This document shows, one piece after another, positions 1 to 10,700 of a DNA stretch of 64,000 nucleotides; position 1 is the first letter of the stretch, and every line of letters starts with the position of its first letter. The stretch covers positions 40,126-104,125 of the forward strand of contig NW_021167079.1 in assembly GCF_003711515.1 (NCBI RefSeq), written 5' to 3'. Source of the DNA: Sodiomyces alkalinus F11. Lineage: Eukaryota; Ascomycota; Sordariomycetes; Glomerellales; Plectosphaerellaceae. The notes under the pieces are model-generated. The model was not told the DNA's origin, did no database searches, and saw only the letters and a program-made list of their open reading frames with translations. The position numbers and the translations under genes were made by a program.

Positions 1-297
1 AGTCGGCCCGGAAAAGTGGATCCGCTCTAACTAGGGGGGTAAATTATATTAGCACGAGCCTCGGGGGTAGGCACGAGCCTCGGGGGTGGGTATAGGCCTC
101 GGGGGTGGAAATAATAAGGGTAGACCCACGGTAAAATACCGGATAGGATCTAAATAGAGTAGTACTTCCGGAGGAGTACTGCCCCTTATAAAAATAGGGT
201 AAACGGTCTCGTACACGTCATAACTTGCCATAATACACACACGCGAAGATTTCCCCTAAGTCAGAAGAGTCAGAAGAGTGCATTTTGACGTGCGACA
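1..297 (+). repeat. LTR-like terminal fragment
   Basis: The segment ends in ACGTGCGACA at 288-297, the same terminus as the LTR copy at 7477-7711. It shares with that copy an ACCGGATAGGATCTAAATA block (about 141-160) and an AATACACACACxCGA block (about 232-247). It is therefore a diverged, partial member of the copia LTR family, in the orientation of the inverted copy. The left end runs off the window and no partner LTR is visible. Confidence 0.5.
52..109. repeat. Three tandem ~20-bp units
   Basis: Three consecutive units share the core CCTCGGGGGT, starting at about 52, 70 and 90. The first two also share GGCACGAG upstream of the core. They lie inside the LTR-like fragment and look like a short minisatellite within it. 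Confidence 0.7.
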
Positions 298-600
298 AAA
301 AGAGCCTCAAGCTGTTATTATTAAGGAAAAAGAAGAAGATCTAACTGCTATTACTACTGCCATGGAGGCCCCTAAGGCTCCCACCGAGTTATAAAGTGGC
401 GGCAGGACGGCTGAAAAAGGCAAAAGGAGTATAACGCCTATACCTGCTCTGCCTATAGTTATAGTTCCTAATGAAGAGGAAAAACTAAAGTTATTAAAGG
501 ATGTATAACGGTTATTTTATGCTGTTTTTAAAGGCCACAGGCTATTCAATAAGCCGTTAATTCTACGTTTGATATTAAGCTATTTTAGATCTCGATTTTA
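298..600 (+). pseudogene. Degenerate coding fragment, unknown
   Basis: A plus-strand frame from the ATG at 362 runs to about 590 with only two stops (TAA, both where RIP could have made them). It begins MEAPKAPTEL and is Lys/Glu-rich in the middle. It sits directly downstream of the LTR-like end, so it could be the start of a gag-type frame. I do not recognise the family. CpA/TpG content is intermediate, so mutation is milder here than further right. Confidence 0.3.
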
Positions 601-1069
601 AGTGGGCTTAAGGATTAGAACCGTCGGATATGATCCCTTAGTTCTAGGGGGGTATATTAGATAAAGGCTATAGGATATCGGGGCGTAACTTCGGGACCTT
701 TTCGGGTATAGTTCGGGTATAGTCTTAGTACGTACTAACGACTCTATACAGCTCTAACCTCGGCTATATAAATAATCACAGATACTTCCTCTAAAGGAAT
801 TTTTCCCTTCTATATAAGAACACGACCGCGATTCCCATACCGATCTTCGTGTTCTAACATATATCTATTATATATAGCTTATTTATTATCTTTCTCTTAT
901 TCTATTAAGTCTACTATAATAGTTTTATAGCTTTCATTTTTCTAAGCGTCTATTAAGGCCTAGGCTATAGTAGACTGGTTAGATAGCCTAGGAGCCACGT
1001 GCCTAGTAGATCCTGAAGAAGTTAATCTAAACGGGGGGACCTTGTATAGGTCGAATCTTTATTAGGAAT
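601..1069. other. Non-coding repeat sequence, promoter-like
   Basis: No reading frame is visible. A TATA-like CTATATAAATAA occurs near 762-775, followed by pyrimidine-rich sequence, as in an LTR promoter. I cannot find its ends or a partner copy in the window, so it stays unclassified. Confidence 0.3.
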
Positions 1070-1345
1070 TACCGCACGTCAAATAGCACTTGGATGATTA
1101 ACTTAGTAGAGCAGAAATCTCGTGTGTGTGTATTATCTTAAGTTATATTTGTGTGAGTCTTTTATGCCCTTAATTTAGGTGGTGAAGACTCTGTTATAGG
1201 TATTATATTATTTGGATCCTATCCGGTCTTTTCCGGTATCCGCCCCTGTTATATCCTAATATCTAAGGCCCGAAGCCCTTAGTTAGGGAGTGGATCCCCC
1301 CTAGATCCCCTATAGACTACGTCGTGGTCCTGCCTATACGATACA
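1070..1345 (-). repeat. Copia A 3' LTR
   Basis: About 276 bp, aligning along its length with 7216-7476. The outer end is TACCGCACG where the family has TGTCGCACG, and the inner end reads TACGATACA. A stretch near 1258-1272 (around AATATCTAAGG) is absent from the right LTR. Most other differences between the two are C/T or G/A changes, as expected for RIP. Confidence 0.8.
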
Positions 1346-3594
1346 CCCCCTTAGTCAAGGTGGGTCTTCCTAGGTTAACTAACTAATTAGAGGCTTCGGT
1401 TTAAACTAAACGCTCTTAGCTTTTCTATCGTAAATTTAATAGTCAAGGGAAAAACACCCTCGTAAAAGGGATCTAAATCCGTACTGTTTAACCGTTTAAT
1501 TTAATTCTATCTTAATTCGTTCTTTAATCCTGATTAGCCAGATCTGCTTAATCGGATCTATATCTATCGGATCTTTTACGCCCTCGGGGGCCTTTATTAC
1601 GGCCGCTCTAACGCGTTTAATCTCCTCGTGTAGTCGTTTAGACCACTTAATACGGTTCTTTTAATCCGTTAAATTAAGCTATTACTATAGTCTTTTAATC
1701 CCTGCCTTTGGTAGTGCCTTTATTAAACTATCCGCGATTATCTCCTTTGTGTTAACGTATATAACCTTAAAGAGGCCTTACTATACTAACTAACACGCTT
1801 ACTGGTTATAAATATCGATATACTATAGCCTTATTCGTAGATATTATACCTTTTTATTAATAAGGTTAATAGTCTATTAATTATCGTAGTGTAGTTATAG
1901 TTACTATTAGTCTAACCGAAGCTCTAAATCCCTTAATATCCGGCTAACGAATAACGTCTTTTTAGCGGCCTTTATAAGAGCGAGCAGTTCTGATTCTGTT
2001 AACGACGTTATAACCGTCGGTTACTTACCCGCGTTCTAGTTGACAGTTCCCCCGAAGAGCTTTATCGTATATTCTTATGAACTTTTACGGTCTGGATTAT
2101 CATTAAAGGACATGTTACTTACTATTAGGAAGAGCCTATCCCCGCCAAATTCTAGGTAGTAGTGTTGTATACAGTATAGGAATAGCAGTACTTATTAAGC
2201 CCTTTTAAGATAGTTAGAGGAGGGATTAATATTATATTAGGAAAGCTTTAAATAAGCGAACGCGATATCGGCTTTTATTATAATAGCGGCGTATAGGATC
2301 AAACCGATTATACCCTGGTATTAGCGGACCTCGGGAATTAATACGCGGGTACTATCGCGGGGTATTACCGGCTCTGTAGATAATAGGACCTTTAGTGGTT
2401 TTCGGTAGAGTATATCTATATAGTATTTAACCGTAATCTTCTCTATATAGGAGGATTATAATAGCTATAGCCTACGGGTGGCTCTATCCCTTAGGACCTT
2501 AATTCCCAGAAACTAATAGATTTCTTCGCCTCCTAATAACCTATAGCTTCGCTTAAGAGCGGCTTTAAGGTCGTCGGCGTTAGTCTTACAGTCTTTACAG
2601 TATATGAGTCCGATATCGTTAATATAGAAGGATAGGATTAAACCGTCGCGGATGATAATATAGGGGTTATTAGGCACGGCTATAAATCCTATCCTCTATA
2701 GCGTACCGCTAAATTCATCTTATTATAATAGTGGTAATACCCTTAAGCCGAAGAGGGCTTTCCGTAGTAGTAGTACCTTACCTAGTATTTTATAGCCTTA
2801 CGGTATCTTTATAAATACCTCTTCTTTAAGGCTAGCATTAACGAACGCGTTAATAGCGTCGAACTGCCTTATCTCTAGTTTAGTTCGGGCGGTGATTACT
2901 ATTAGTATATAGAAGGACCGCGAGGCTAGTATTACGGTATAGTTATCGTTAGTCTCTAACCGTTTTTATTAATCCCCTTAGACGATAAGGCGTGCCTTAC
3001 ACTTAAGGAGGGTGCCCTCCTTATTAAATTTATAGGTGTATACTTACCTCTAGGCGAGGACTTATTACTTATTAGCCTAATTACTATTTACCTCCTACTA
3101 GTAGCCTATCTATCGGTGCCCCTTAAGGTATTCCCCCTTAGCCTATAACTACCGCTCCCGTAATAGGTAGATGCGTATATCGTGGTAGTGGTTTAGTAGA
3201 GGCGGGAGATCCTCGCGGGTTACGTACGATAGCGATAATAGCTAGGAGGTATAAGGGGAATCTATAATACCGATATTATCGTTAATAGCTTACTTCCTCG
3301 CGCGTATAGGGTTATAAGTCTTTCTAGCGTTAAAGAACGCCTTCTAGGCGTTATCTTTCTATATCTTCTCGGTCTTATAGATACTTACGATAAATAGGCG
3401 CGCGGGTAATAGGCGCGCGGCCGACAGGGACCCCCTAGGGGTATCCCCGGCTATCCGTTAGTGGTTATCGTGTTCTTCCACCTTAACGCCCCTAACTAGG
3501 GCTAACACTATAAGGAACGCGCGCGCGGGATCTTCCGGGGATATTAGAGGCGTGGGAAACGGTTTAAACCTTGTAGTGGTAAACCGTGAAGTGT

Positions 3595-3912
3595 CCGTAG
3601 TAATAGCGGTAGCCTCTCCCGTAGTAATAACGGTGTTATCGCTTTTACCCGTAGTAATGCCGGTGGTATAGTCTATAATACTAGCAATAGCCTCTCCTAT
3701 AGTAATAGCGGTGGCGTTAGAGTTACGAGGTTCTAAATCTATAGCCTAGGTATTAGGCTATAGATTTAGAACCTTATTTATAGTAATAGTAGTAGCCTTT
3801 CTTGTAGTAATAGCGACGGCCTTACCTTTATCCGTAGTAATAGCGGTAGCGTCGCCTTTACCCGTAGTAATAGCGGTAGCGTCGCCTTTACCCGTAGTAA
3901 TAGCGGTAGTGT
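3595..3912 (-). repeat. 30-bp minisatellite within copia A pol
   Basis: Units built on GTAGTAATAGCGGTAGCGTC recur about every 30 bp. The last three, between about 3833 and 3912, are almost identical. On the minus strand a unit reads roughly GKGDATAITT, a 10-residue repeat that keeps the frame. The array falls in the integrase-RT linker, a region of copia polyproteins that tolerates length change. It is interrupted by the hairpin at 3728-3774. Confidence 0.75.
3728..3774. repeat. Perfect inverted repeat, 20-bp arms
   Basis: The left arm AGGTTCTAAATCTATAGCCT (3728-3747) and the right arm (3755-3774) are exact reverse complements around a 7-base loop (AGGTATT). No mismatch is present although the surroundings are heavily mutated. 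Confidence 0.95.
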
Positions 3913-5299
3913 TAAAGTCTTCCGACTTAAGATCTAATACGTCTACGGCTATGCCCCTTAATAGTAGCCTATTCGCGGTCTTATTAGATTAGGTGATACA
4001 GATAGATTATAGGCGTTCCCCGATTTCCTCGGCGGAAGCTATAGCTTATAGCGTTTTAATTCTGCCGTTAAATATCTTATCTTCGTTAAAGACTACGTTT
4101 TTTATAGTAATAATATCTATTAGGTATAGTAGCTAAATACGGAAGCTATTCGAGGATTAGTATCCGACGTATTAACCGATCCATACTTCGGTTCTAGCCT
4201 TTATAGGCGGTTCTTTATAGCTGAGATATCGCGCGTTTGTATGAAGGCTTTATAGCCGTAAGCTTATAGGTATATAAGGTTAGGTTAACGGCTGCGTAAG
4301 GCTTCGTATAGCGTTCGCTAGTTATTAATATATTATAGCATCCTATTATATAGATATATAGTAGTCTTAAAGATCTTAGGCTAGATAGATATAGGTAGAT
4401 TAGCTCTAATCCTTATAGCCCTCGCCCTTCTCTTAATAATACCTCTAATCCGTTCTATAACGCCGTTTTAATCCTATAAATATAGTGCTAATAGCTGGCC
4501 TTCTACCCCCTTAGTAGCGAGGAAAGCAATAACTTCTAGGTGCTAAAATATCTCCGAATCGGCGTATAGGATACGTGGCCGGACGTCGAATTAGGTCTTA
4601 AGTAGGGTACAAACGTCTTTTAACGCGTATAGGATAAAGCCTTAGTTCCTTTTCTATAGGTAGTAATCCTACGTATAACCTATATACACGTGTATCATAA
4701 ATATAATAGACTTATATAGGCCGCCTAGCGATTCTAACTCTTCTAGATCGTGAAAATCAATAGCTAAGGCCTCTCCGGGCTTTAACGGGTAAAGGGATAG
4801 TATCCGCCGGATCTACGTAGGTACTTATAATTACCCGCACGCGTTATAGTCCGTTATACGAGGTCCCTTTATCTGTACCCTCTAAGTAGCGTTAACGATC
4901 TTTATAAGAGTATCGGTACCATAGTGGCTAAGGCGTTCGTGCTACTATTATACCGTGGTTTTCTACGGTTACCGCGGTTATCGTGATCTTTTATACGGGT
5001 TATCGCGGGGGTGCCTTACTAAGACCGCGAATGCGGTAGCGGCTATAGCTTCCGCGCGCTTGATTATATACTAGCCGTAGATATCTAGTAGCTTATAGAT
5101 AGGCCGGTTATCGGCAGAGCTAATAATAGTATTATTTACGCTATCCTAGCGGTAACCTTATAGGCGTAGCTAATATTCCAAGACGATATTAGTGACGAAT
5201 TCCTTATAGTATACGACGTTACGGAGGCGTAATAGCCTTTTCGTGCCCGATAGGGATTATATACGTAGCTTAACATCTCCGTATCCGAGGATAGAAGCC

Positions 5300-7110
5300 T
5301 TATAAGTACCCACCTAAAAGGATAAAGATAAAGTATCCCTGGGTAGTCTAACGGCCGTAAAACGGCCTTGATTATTAAAGACATAGATTAATAATCCTAA
5401 GTCTAGGATCGCGTAGTATAATAGCGCTCTAGCTTAATGAATAGAAAGGGATACCCCCTATTCTTATTATAATCTTAATAGCATCGTTATATAATAACGG
5501 CGCGCTACCCCTTACGTTATGGGGGCTCTTAGTCTCCCCGTCGCGGTGACGGATAGGTCTTTATAAATTATAATAGGCGTAGTATTATAGAGTTAATCTT
5601 CCTAGACTTCCTCTATCTTATTAGCGGTGATAGCCCCTAAGGCTTCCCGCCTTTTCTATATCGCGGTGTCCACGCGGCTTTTAAAACTATAATTACGTAT
5701 CTTCTTTTCCGTAACCTTTATAATATCTTCAAGGCCACGCTAGATATAAGGGCGTATATCCGGCCTTACGTACTAATAGGCGGCGGTAGTATAGGTGTTT
5801 TCGTATATCCTATAAGGCCTCCTCGTTACGGGAGGAATAGCCTTTAAGGACGTATCGCTATAAGGACGCTTTTTATTATCTTTATTATTAGTAGTATCCT
5901 TAGTATTGGGGAGGTTTCTAAGGGTGTTAAAGGTGCCTCTCCTAACTCTAGGTTTTATAGCGGTGGATTATAGGCTCTTTATATTACTAAGAACCGCCCT
6001 TAGAGCCTTTACGAAGTCGTTAATCGTTAGCTTATTTTCCGTAATCTTATTATAGTTATTTACTAAGTAGTTATTACTCTATTCCTAGGTAATAGGTCTA
6101 ATAGCTTTTAACGCGTCTTCTACTTAATAGTCCGCGCTTAATAGCTCTAAAACGTCTATATACTTATAGTATATTATCGCTATTTTCTAGCTTACCACTT
6201 AGGCGTTTATATCCTTAGGTAGAGCCTTTATAGGCGTAGTGTATCGTCGGTATAGGACTAGGGCTTTCTTACGGAGGTCTATAGGTATTAGTCCTACGTA
6301 CACGTATAGGAGAGTAATCTAGGCCCGCGGGTTATTTACGGTATTATCCTATAACTAGGCGAGGAGGTTATATAACGTGGTATATATAGTCCTTTTAATA
6401 TAGGAGCGTACCTTATTAAACTCCTTTTACTACGCGTCGTAGTCTGCCTTTTCCTCGCGGTATATACGGCGATCTTATAGGTCGCGCGTACGCCCTTTTT
6501 TAAAGAGGTCGTTAATAGACGTGGGCGTTTTAGTCGGTGGTTCTTTTATTACGGCTATAACCTTCCGGCGAGCGGCCGTCTTCCTCTTACCGGCGGCCGT
6601 GGCCGCTATAGTAGCGGCGGCGTCCGTAGCGTCCGTGGCCTTATCGCCCTTTAGCGTGATGGTGGAAAACGTAGTAGCCGTGGCTATAGCCTCCTCCGCG
6701 TTTAGGTCCACGATAAGGGCTTTATATTCACGAATATTAGGCGGTATAGGTAAGGGGAGGAGATAGGCGTTAGCCTCCTTATCGCTTAGCTTTAGATTAA
6801 GGTAGTTATCCTAGTAGGAGGCCGATTTACCATGTACGGCGCGCTCCTAAACTGCCTAATCCCTTTAGTTAATAAGGGTAATAGCGGCCGCCTTTTATTC
6901 GGCGTTAAATACGTTGGAAGATATCTTTACTAGTTTATCGTTTATCGGTTAGTTAATTAATAAGTAGGTTAATTCATCTTTTAATTACTCTGATTAGGTC
7001 GATAGTAGTTGTTTAAGAGTACTTATATAGACGTGATTACTTCTTTATAGTGGAATAGGGGTAGCCTTATTAATATCTATCGTTTAGGCGTTATAAACCG
7101 GGCTTATAAC
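5300..7110 (-). pseudogene. Copia A gag-like region
   Basis: This is the 5' part of the element on the minus strand, between integrase and the 5' LTR. It is broken by many stops. The longest clean piece, 6475-6711, is Ala/Thr/Lys-rich (for example AGKRKTAARRK) and resembles a basic low-complexity gag segment. The assignment rests mainly on position. Confidence 0.4.
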
Positions 7111-7222
7111 TATCGTANNNNNNNNNNTTATATAGACGTGATTACTTCTTTATAGTGGAATAGGGGTAGCCTTATTAATATCTATCGTTTAGGCGTTATA
7201 AACCGGGCTTATAACTATCGTA
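7023..7222. other. Assembly gap with duplicated flanks
   Basis: Ten N (7118-7127) are flanked by two identical 95-bp sequences, 7023-7117 and 7128-7222. Both end in TATCGTA, the first bases of the LTR. In a heavily mutated repeat, an exact 95-bp duplicate beside Ns is best explained as two overlapping contig ends that were not merged. Confidence 0.9.
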
Positions 7223-7476
7223 CATTAAATAGGCACTTAAATAATTAACTTAGTAAAGCAGAAATCTCGTGTATATATATTATTAAGTTATATCTAGGAG
7301 AGTCTCTTATACCCTTAATTTAGGTGGTGAAGACTCTATTATAGGTACTAAGTCATTTGGATCCTATCTGGTCTTTTCCGGTATCCGCCCCTGTTATATC
7401 CGAAGCCCTTAGTTATAGCGTGGATCCCCCCTGGATCCCCTATAGACCACGTCGTGGTCCGTGTGCCTATACGACA
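7216..7476 (-). repeat. Copia A 5' LTR
   Basis: About 261 bp, ending TACGACA at 7470-7476 and beginning TATCGTACA at 7216 (family TGTCGCACG with the first G changed to A). On the minus strand the internal region starts GTTATAAGCCCGG, which could be a degraded tRNA primer-binding site. It forms a palindrome with the inverted LTR at 7477-7711. Confidence 0.8.
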
Positions 7477-7711
7477 CTAGGGGGGATCTACTCCCTAACT
7501 AAGGGCTTCGGACCTCGGGTATCAGGATATAATAGGGGCGGATACCGGAAAAGACCGGATAGGATCTAAATAATATAGTACCTAGAATAGAGTCTTTACC
7601 ACCTAAATTAAGGGTATAAGAGACTTATATGGATATAACTTAATGTAATACACACACACGAGATTTCTGTTCTACTAAGTTAATTATCTAAGTGCCTTTT
7701 AACGTGCGACA
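7477..7711 (+). repeat. Inverted partial copia LTR
   Basis: The sequence ends CGTGCGACA at 7703-7711 and is the reverse complement of the 7216-7440 LTR with scattered C/T and G/A differences. It lacks the part corresponding to 7441-7476. Its outer end sits directly on copia B RNase H sequence, so an element of this family inserted into copia B at that point. Confidence 0.8.
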
Positions 7712-10700
7712 CTACGCGATTATACCGCTAAATATGCGTATCACGTACCCTTAACTGCTTTTGCGATTAAGGGTATTATCGGCAAATAAGGCGTTAGTGT
7801 AGATTTCGATAGTATCGTCACCACCTAGTTCTAATATAAACGATTAGCTATTAATCAGAGAGAGGATTAGATAATTAGCGGCCTTAGAGTATATAGGCCC
7901 TGGATTAACGTTAAAACGGCATAGCCTTAATACTATAAAAGCGATATCTAGCCGCGATATTACTGCTATATATAGTATAGATCCTATCTTCCGTTAATAG
8001 CTTTTAATATTAGTCGAGGTCCCTAAATAGGGTATTAGCTCTATAACCTTAATTAGGTGCGTTAGGCAATAGATACTACTATACTTACTATTCGGCTTTA
8101 ATAGGCGTTCTAATTTAGTAACGTAGTCGCGTTATAATAGCTAGTCTTTACGGGCGACACGGTCGCGAATAACCTTAATACTAAGGAACCACTATAGATA
8201 ATCGCCTCCTTGTAGATTATAGTGGAGTTATGGATTATTAATAGCCTACTCTATCTATACCTTATATTATTCCTTATAAGTAATACCGATATCGTTAATA
8301 TAGAAAAACAGGATTAAACCGCGACGTAGAAAATACCACGGTTCCTGCGGCACTATCTAAAAACCGTCCGCGAACAGGATAGCCGGAAAGTGCTTTTACT
8401 AAAGTAATAGAGACTCCTTAAGTCTATATCACGCCTTTTTTAGGTATAAACGGCTCCCCGGGGCTAGAAATCCTGGCAGCGGGTATATAAAGATATTATA
8501 GGGGAGGGGCGCGTGTAGAAACGCGTTTATAACGTCGAATTATAATAGCGTAAGGTTAAATCGGGTAGCGATAGCTATTAACGCGCGGAATAACCGTCCT
8601 GCTAGTATTACTACGTACGTCTCCTTAAGGGAGGATTAAGGCTACTAATCTCCTCGCACTATAAGCCTTATCTTATATTTATATAGAAATCTATACTTAT
8701 CGAAATTATATATTATTACCTATATTAAATTAAGAACCTAATATCTATCTACTACGGACGCCGGCACTTATATCTATAACCCTATCTCCTTATAGCTTTA
8801 TAGGTAGTCTTCTTATACCTGTCAGAATAGGTGGCTATAAGGATATAAGGGTATATCGTAAGGGTTCTTTGGAAGAGGAGGGAGGTCTTTACGGTGGATC
8901 TTTACGGCCGCCGGAGTACCCGCCGGGGTAACCGCCGGGGTTATATTTCCTAAGACAGCCTCCCGGGTTATACTTCCGGTAGCTACTACCGGGGCTATAA
9001 ATCCATAGGGTATTATTAAGCGTCGCTATAGCGCTATAGGCGTAGACCTTTTTAATCGTAAGTTAGTTAGCGGAGTCCTATTTAATATATATATATCCGG
9101 GGCGTGACGGCTAGCGTTAAATACTACCACCTAATAATCTTTTTTCTAGCTATCGCCTTACCGGTTAGGGCGCGCTCCTTTATCTATAAGGAGCCCTATA
9201 ACCGTTACTATAAGGATATCGCGGTATTATATTCCTCTATCTATAAGGAAGCCTATAGCCGTAGGTGCTTTACGACGATTACCTAAGATCACGGCTACTA
9301 TTAACGCTATAACCCATAGCGGGGTTATCGGTGGAGTGAGAAGCTATAGATTCATAGACTGCTATAGACGGGGATTAAGAGTTATACTAGTTAAATCACA
9401 TGGTTCGTGACGTATATCTTATCCTCCTAGACTCGAGATAGCCTCCTCTACCCCCTTACGGCCGGGTATTACGGACTATAACCTTAACGGTAATAACGCC
9501 GTCGAGGAAGGGGATCCGGGGGGAACTAGCCCCGGTAAAGGGTTAAGTTTAAAATAAGCAGTTATATAAAGGGGGAGGTCCTTAGCTTATACGTCCGTAA
9601 CGGCCGTGAATCTCTAGCCCTCTCCTACTCGATCTAACTAATTAGATCTTTTAGTTACGCCTTACTTGATTAACGGAGGTTATCCTTAAAGGTAGCGATA
9701 TCGCCGTTAAAGAAGGCGCGTTCGTTAAAATCTATATCGCGTATTTGAATAACGCGGTTATAGCGGCGTAGGCTAAGCACCTAGATACGGAAGATATTAG
9801 TGGAATCGTAGCCGATAAGGTAGCCGATATAGGCGCGAGGAGTAATAAGATTTAATAGCTTATTAGCGCACTTTTAGGCGTCCTTCGATATCGTGTACAC
9901 TTAATAGCCGTAGGTTTAAAGGTGTGATAAAATCAACCTCCTTTTAAAGAGGACCTTATAGGGCGTTTTCTAATCCTGGTTATTCTACTACCTTCGCGGC
10001 GTGCGGTCATAGACGTATACAGCCGTGGGAATGGCCTTAGGCTACATAAACGGCGGTAGCTTAGCTTGGATATTTATCGTATAACCCTTCGAAATAACTA
10101 CGGTAGTAGCATATTCGGCACCCCCGTTCTGCGCTTAAGTATTAGTAGTAGATACCTCTAAAAGGATGCCCTCTTTACGTAGGAATTAGGTGATATCGTG
10201 GGATTAAGTTAGCTCGTTATTAGATTCGAAAACGCGCACCTTATAGTCTAATTAGCGTTCTACCTAGGCGAGGAATTCCTTAATCATTACGAGGATATCC
10301 ACTACTAGCTTACTCTTTATAACGTAGGTGGCCGTAAAACCACTATAACGGTCGGTGAAAAATATAAACCGCGAGTTCCTGTCGGACGTTAGGTTAAAAT
10401 CCGTGAAATTAATTGCTTACCGCTTCCCTGTATAGGCAGGTACGGTATCAGGGCGCCTACTAATATACCGTTTTATTTTTATAAGCTTATATGCTTTGTA
10501 GTCCATTATCATTAGTCCCTTAATCTTAACCCCTTACGTATACTTTTCTAGGTGCTTAAGAGGCTTAGGGCTAGTATGCCCTAGTTGTAGATACTATAAG
10601 ATACCCTCCGTAGTGCGTAGATAACGTATCGTTAATTTATAGACGCCTTATCGGGTGGAAGAAGAAGAGCCTAGAAGAGTAGCCGTAGATTAGTTAGAGG

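Larger units (their letters stand above)
1480..5200 (-). pseudogene. Copia A pol: integrase, RT, RNase H
   Basis: On the minus strand, integrase motifs read GEALAIDFHDL (4749-4781), YADSEI (4548-4572) and GVIERIRGII (4440-4465), giving a visible D, D, E set of the DDE catalytic core. The reverse transcriptase box near 2606-2640 reads GLILSFYINDIG: the family YVDD has become Y-I-N-D, because the codon after ATT is AAC. RNase H remnants lie near 1700-1900. Many in-frame TAG/TAA codons stand at Gln/Trp positions. The frame also contains a 10-residue repeat array (3595-3912) between integrase and RT. Confidence 0.8.
1070..7476 (-). mobile_element. Copia element A (Ty1/copia LTR retrotransposon), RIP-mutated
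   Basis: Two LTRs in the same orientation (1070-1345 and 7216-7476) flank a minus-strand frame read in copia order: gag at the right end, integrase near 4440-4790, reverse transcriptase near 2600, RNase H near 1700-1900. Next to the left LTR the minus strand reads CTAAGGGGG, a plausible polypurine tract. All frames are broken by TAG/TAA and TpA-rich, so the element is dead. No matching target duplication is visible, because the right flank is another LTR copy. A 10-N gap at 7118-7127 interrupts the sequence just inside the 5' LTR. Confidence 0.85.

Noticed and set aside
52..3912. CRISPR-like arrays at 52-109 and 3595-3912
   Set aside because: The units are adjacent or near-adjacent tandem repeats without unique spacers, in a eukaryotic retrotransposon setting.
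6521..6766. An Ala/Val-rich membrane protein
   Set aside because: It is antisense to the Ala/Lys-rich copia gag frame (6475-6711), and its composition follows from that.
7357..7569. A 70-codon plus-strand gene
   Set aside because: It spans the palindromic LTR junction and reads non-coding LTR sequence on both sides.
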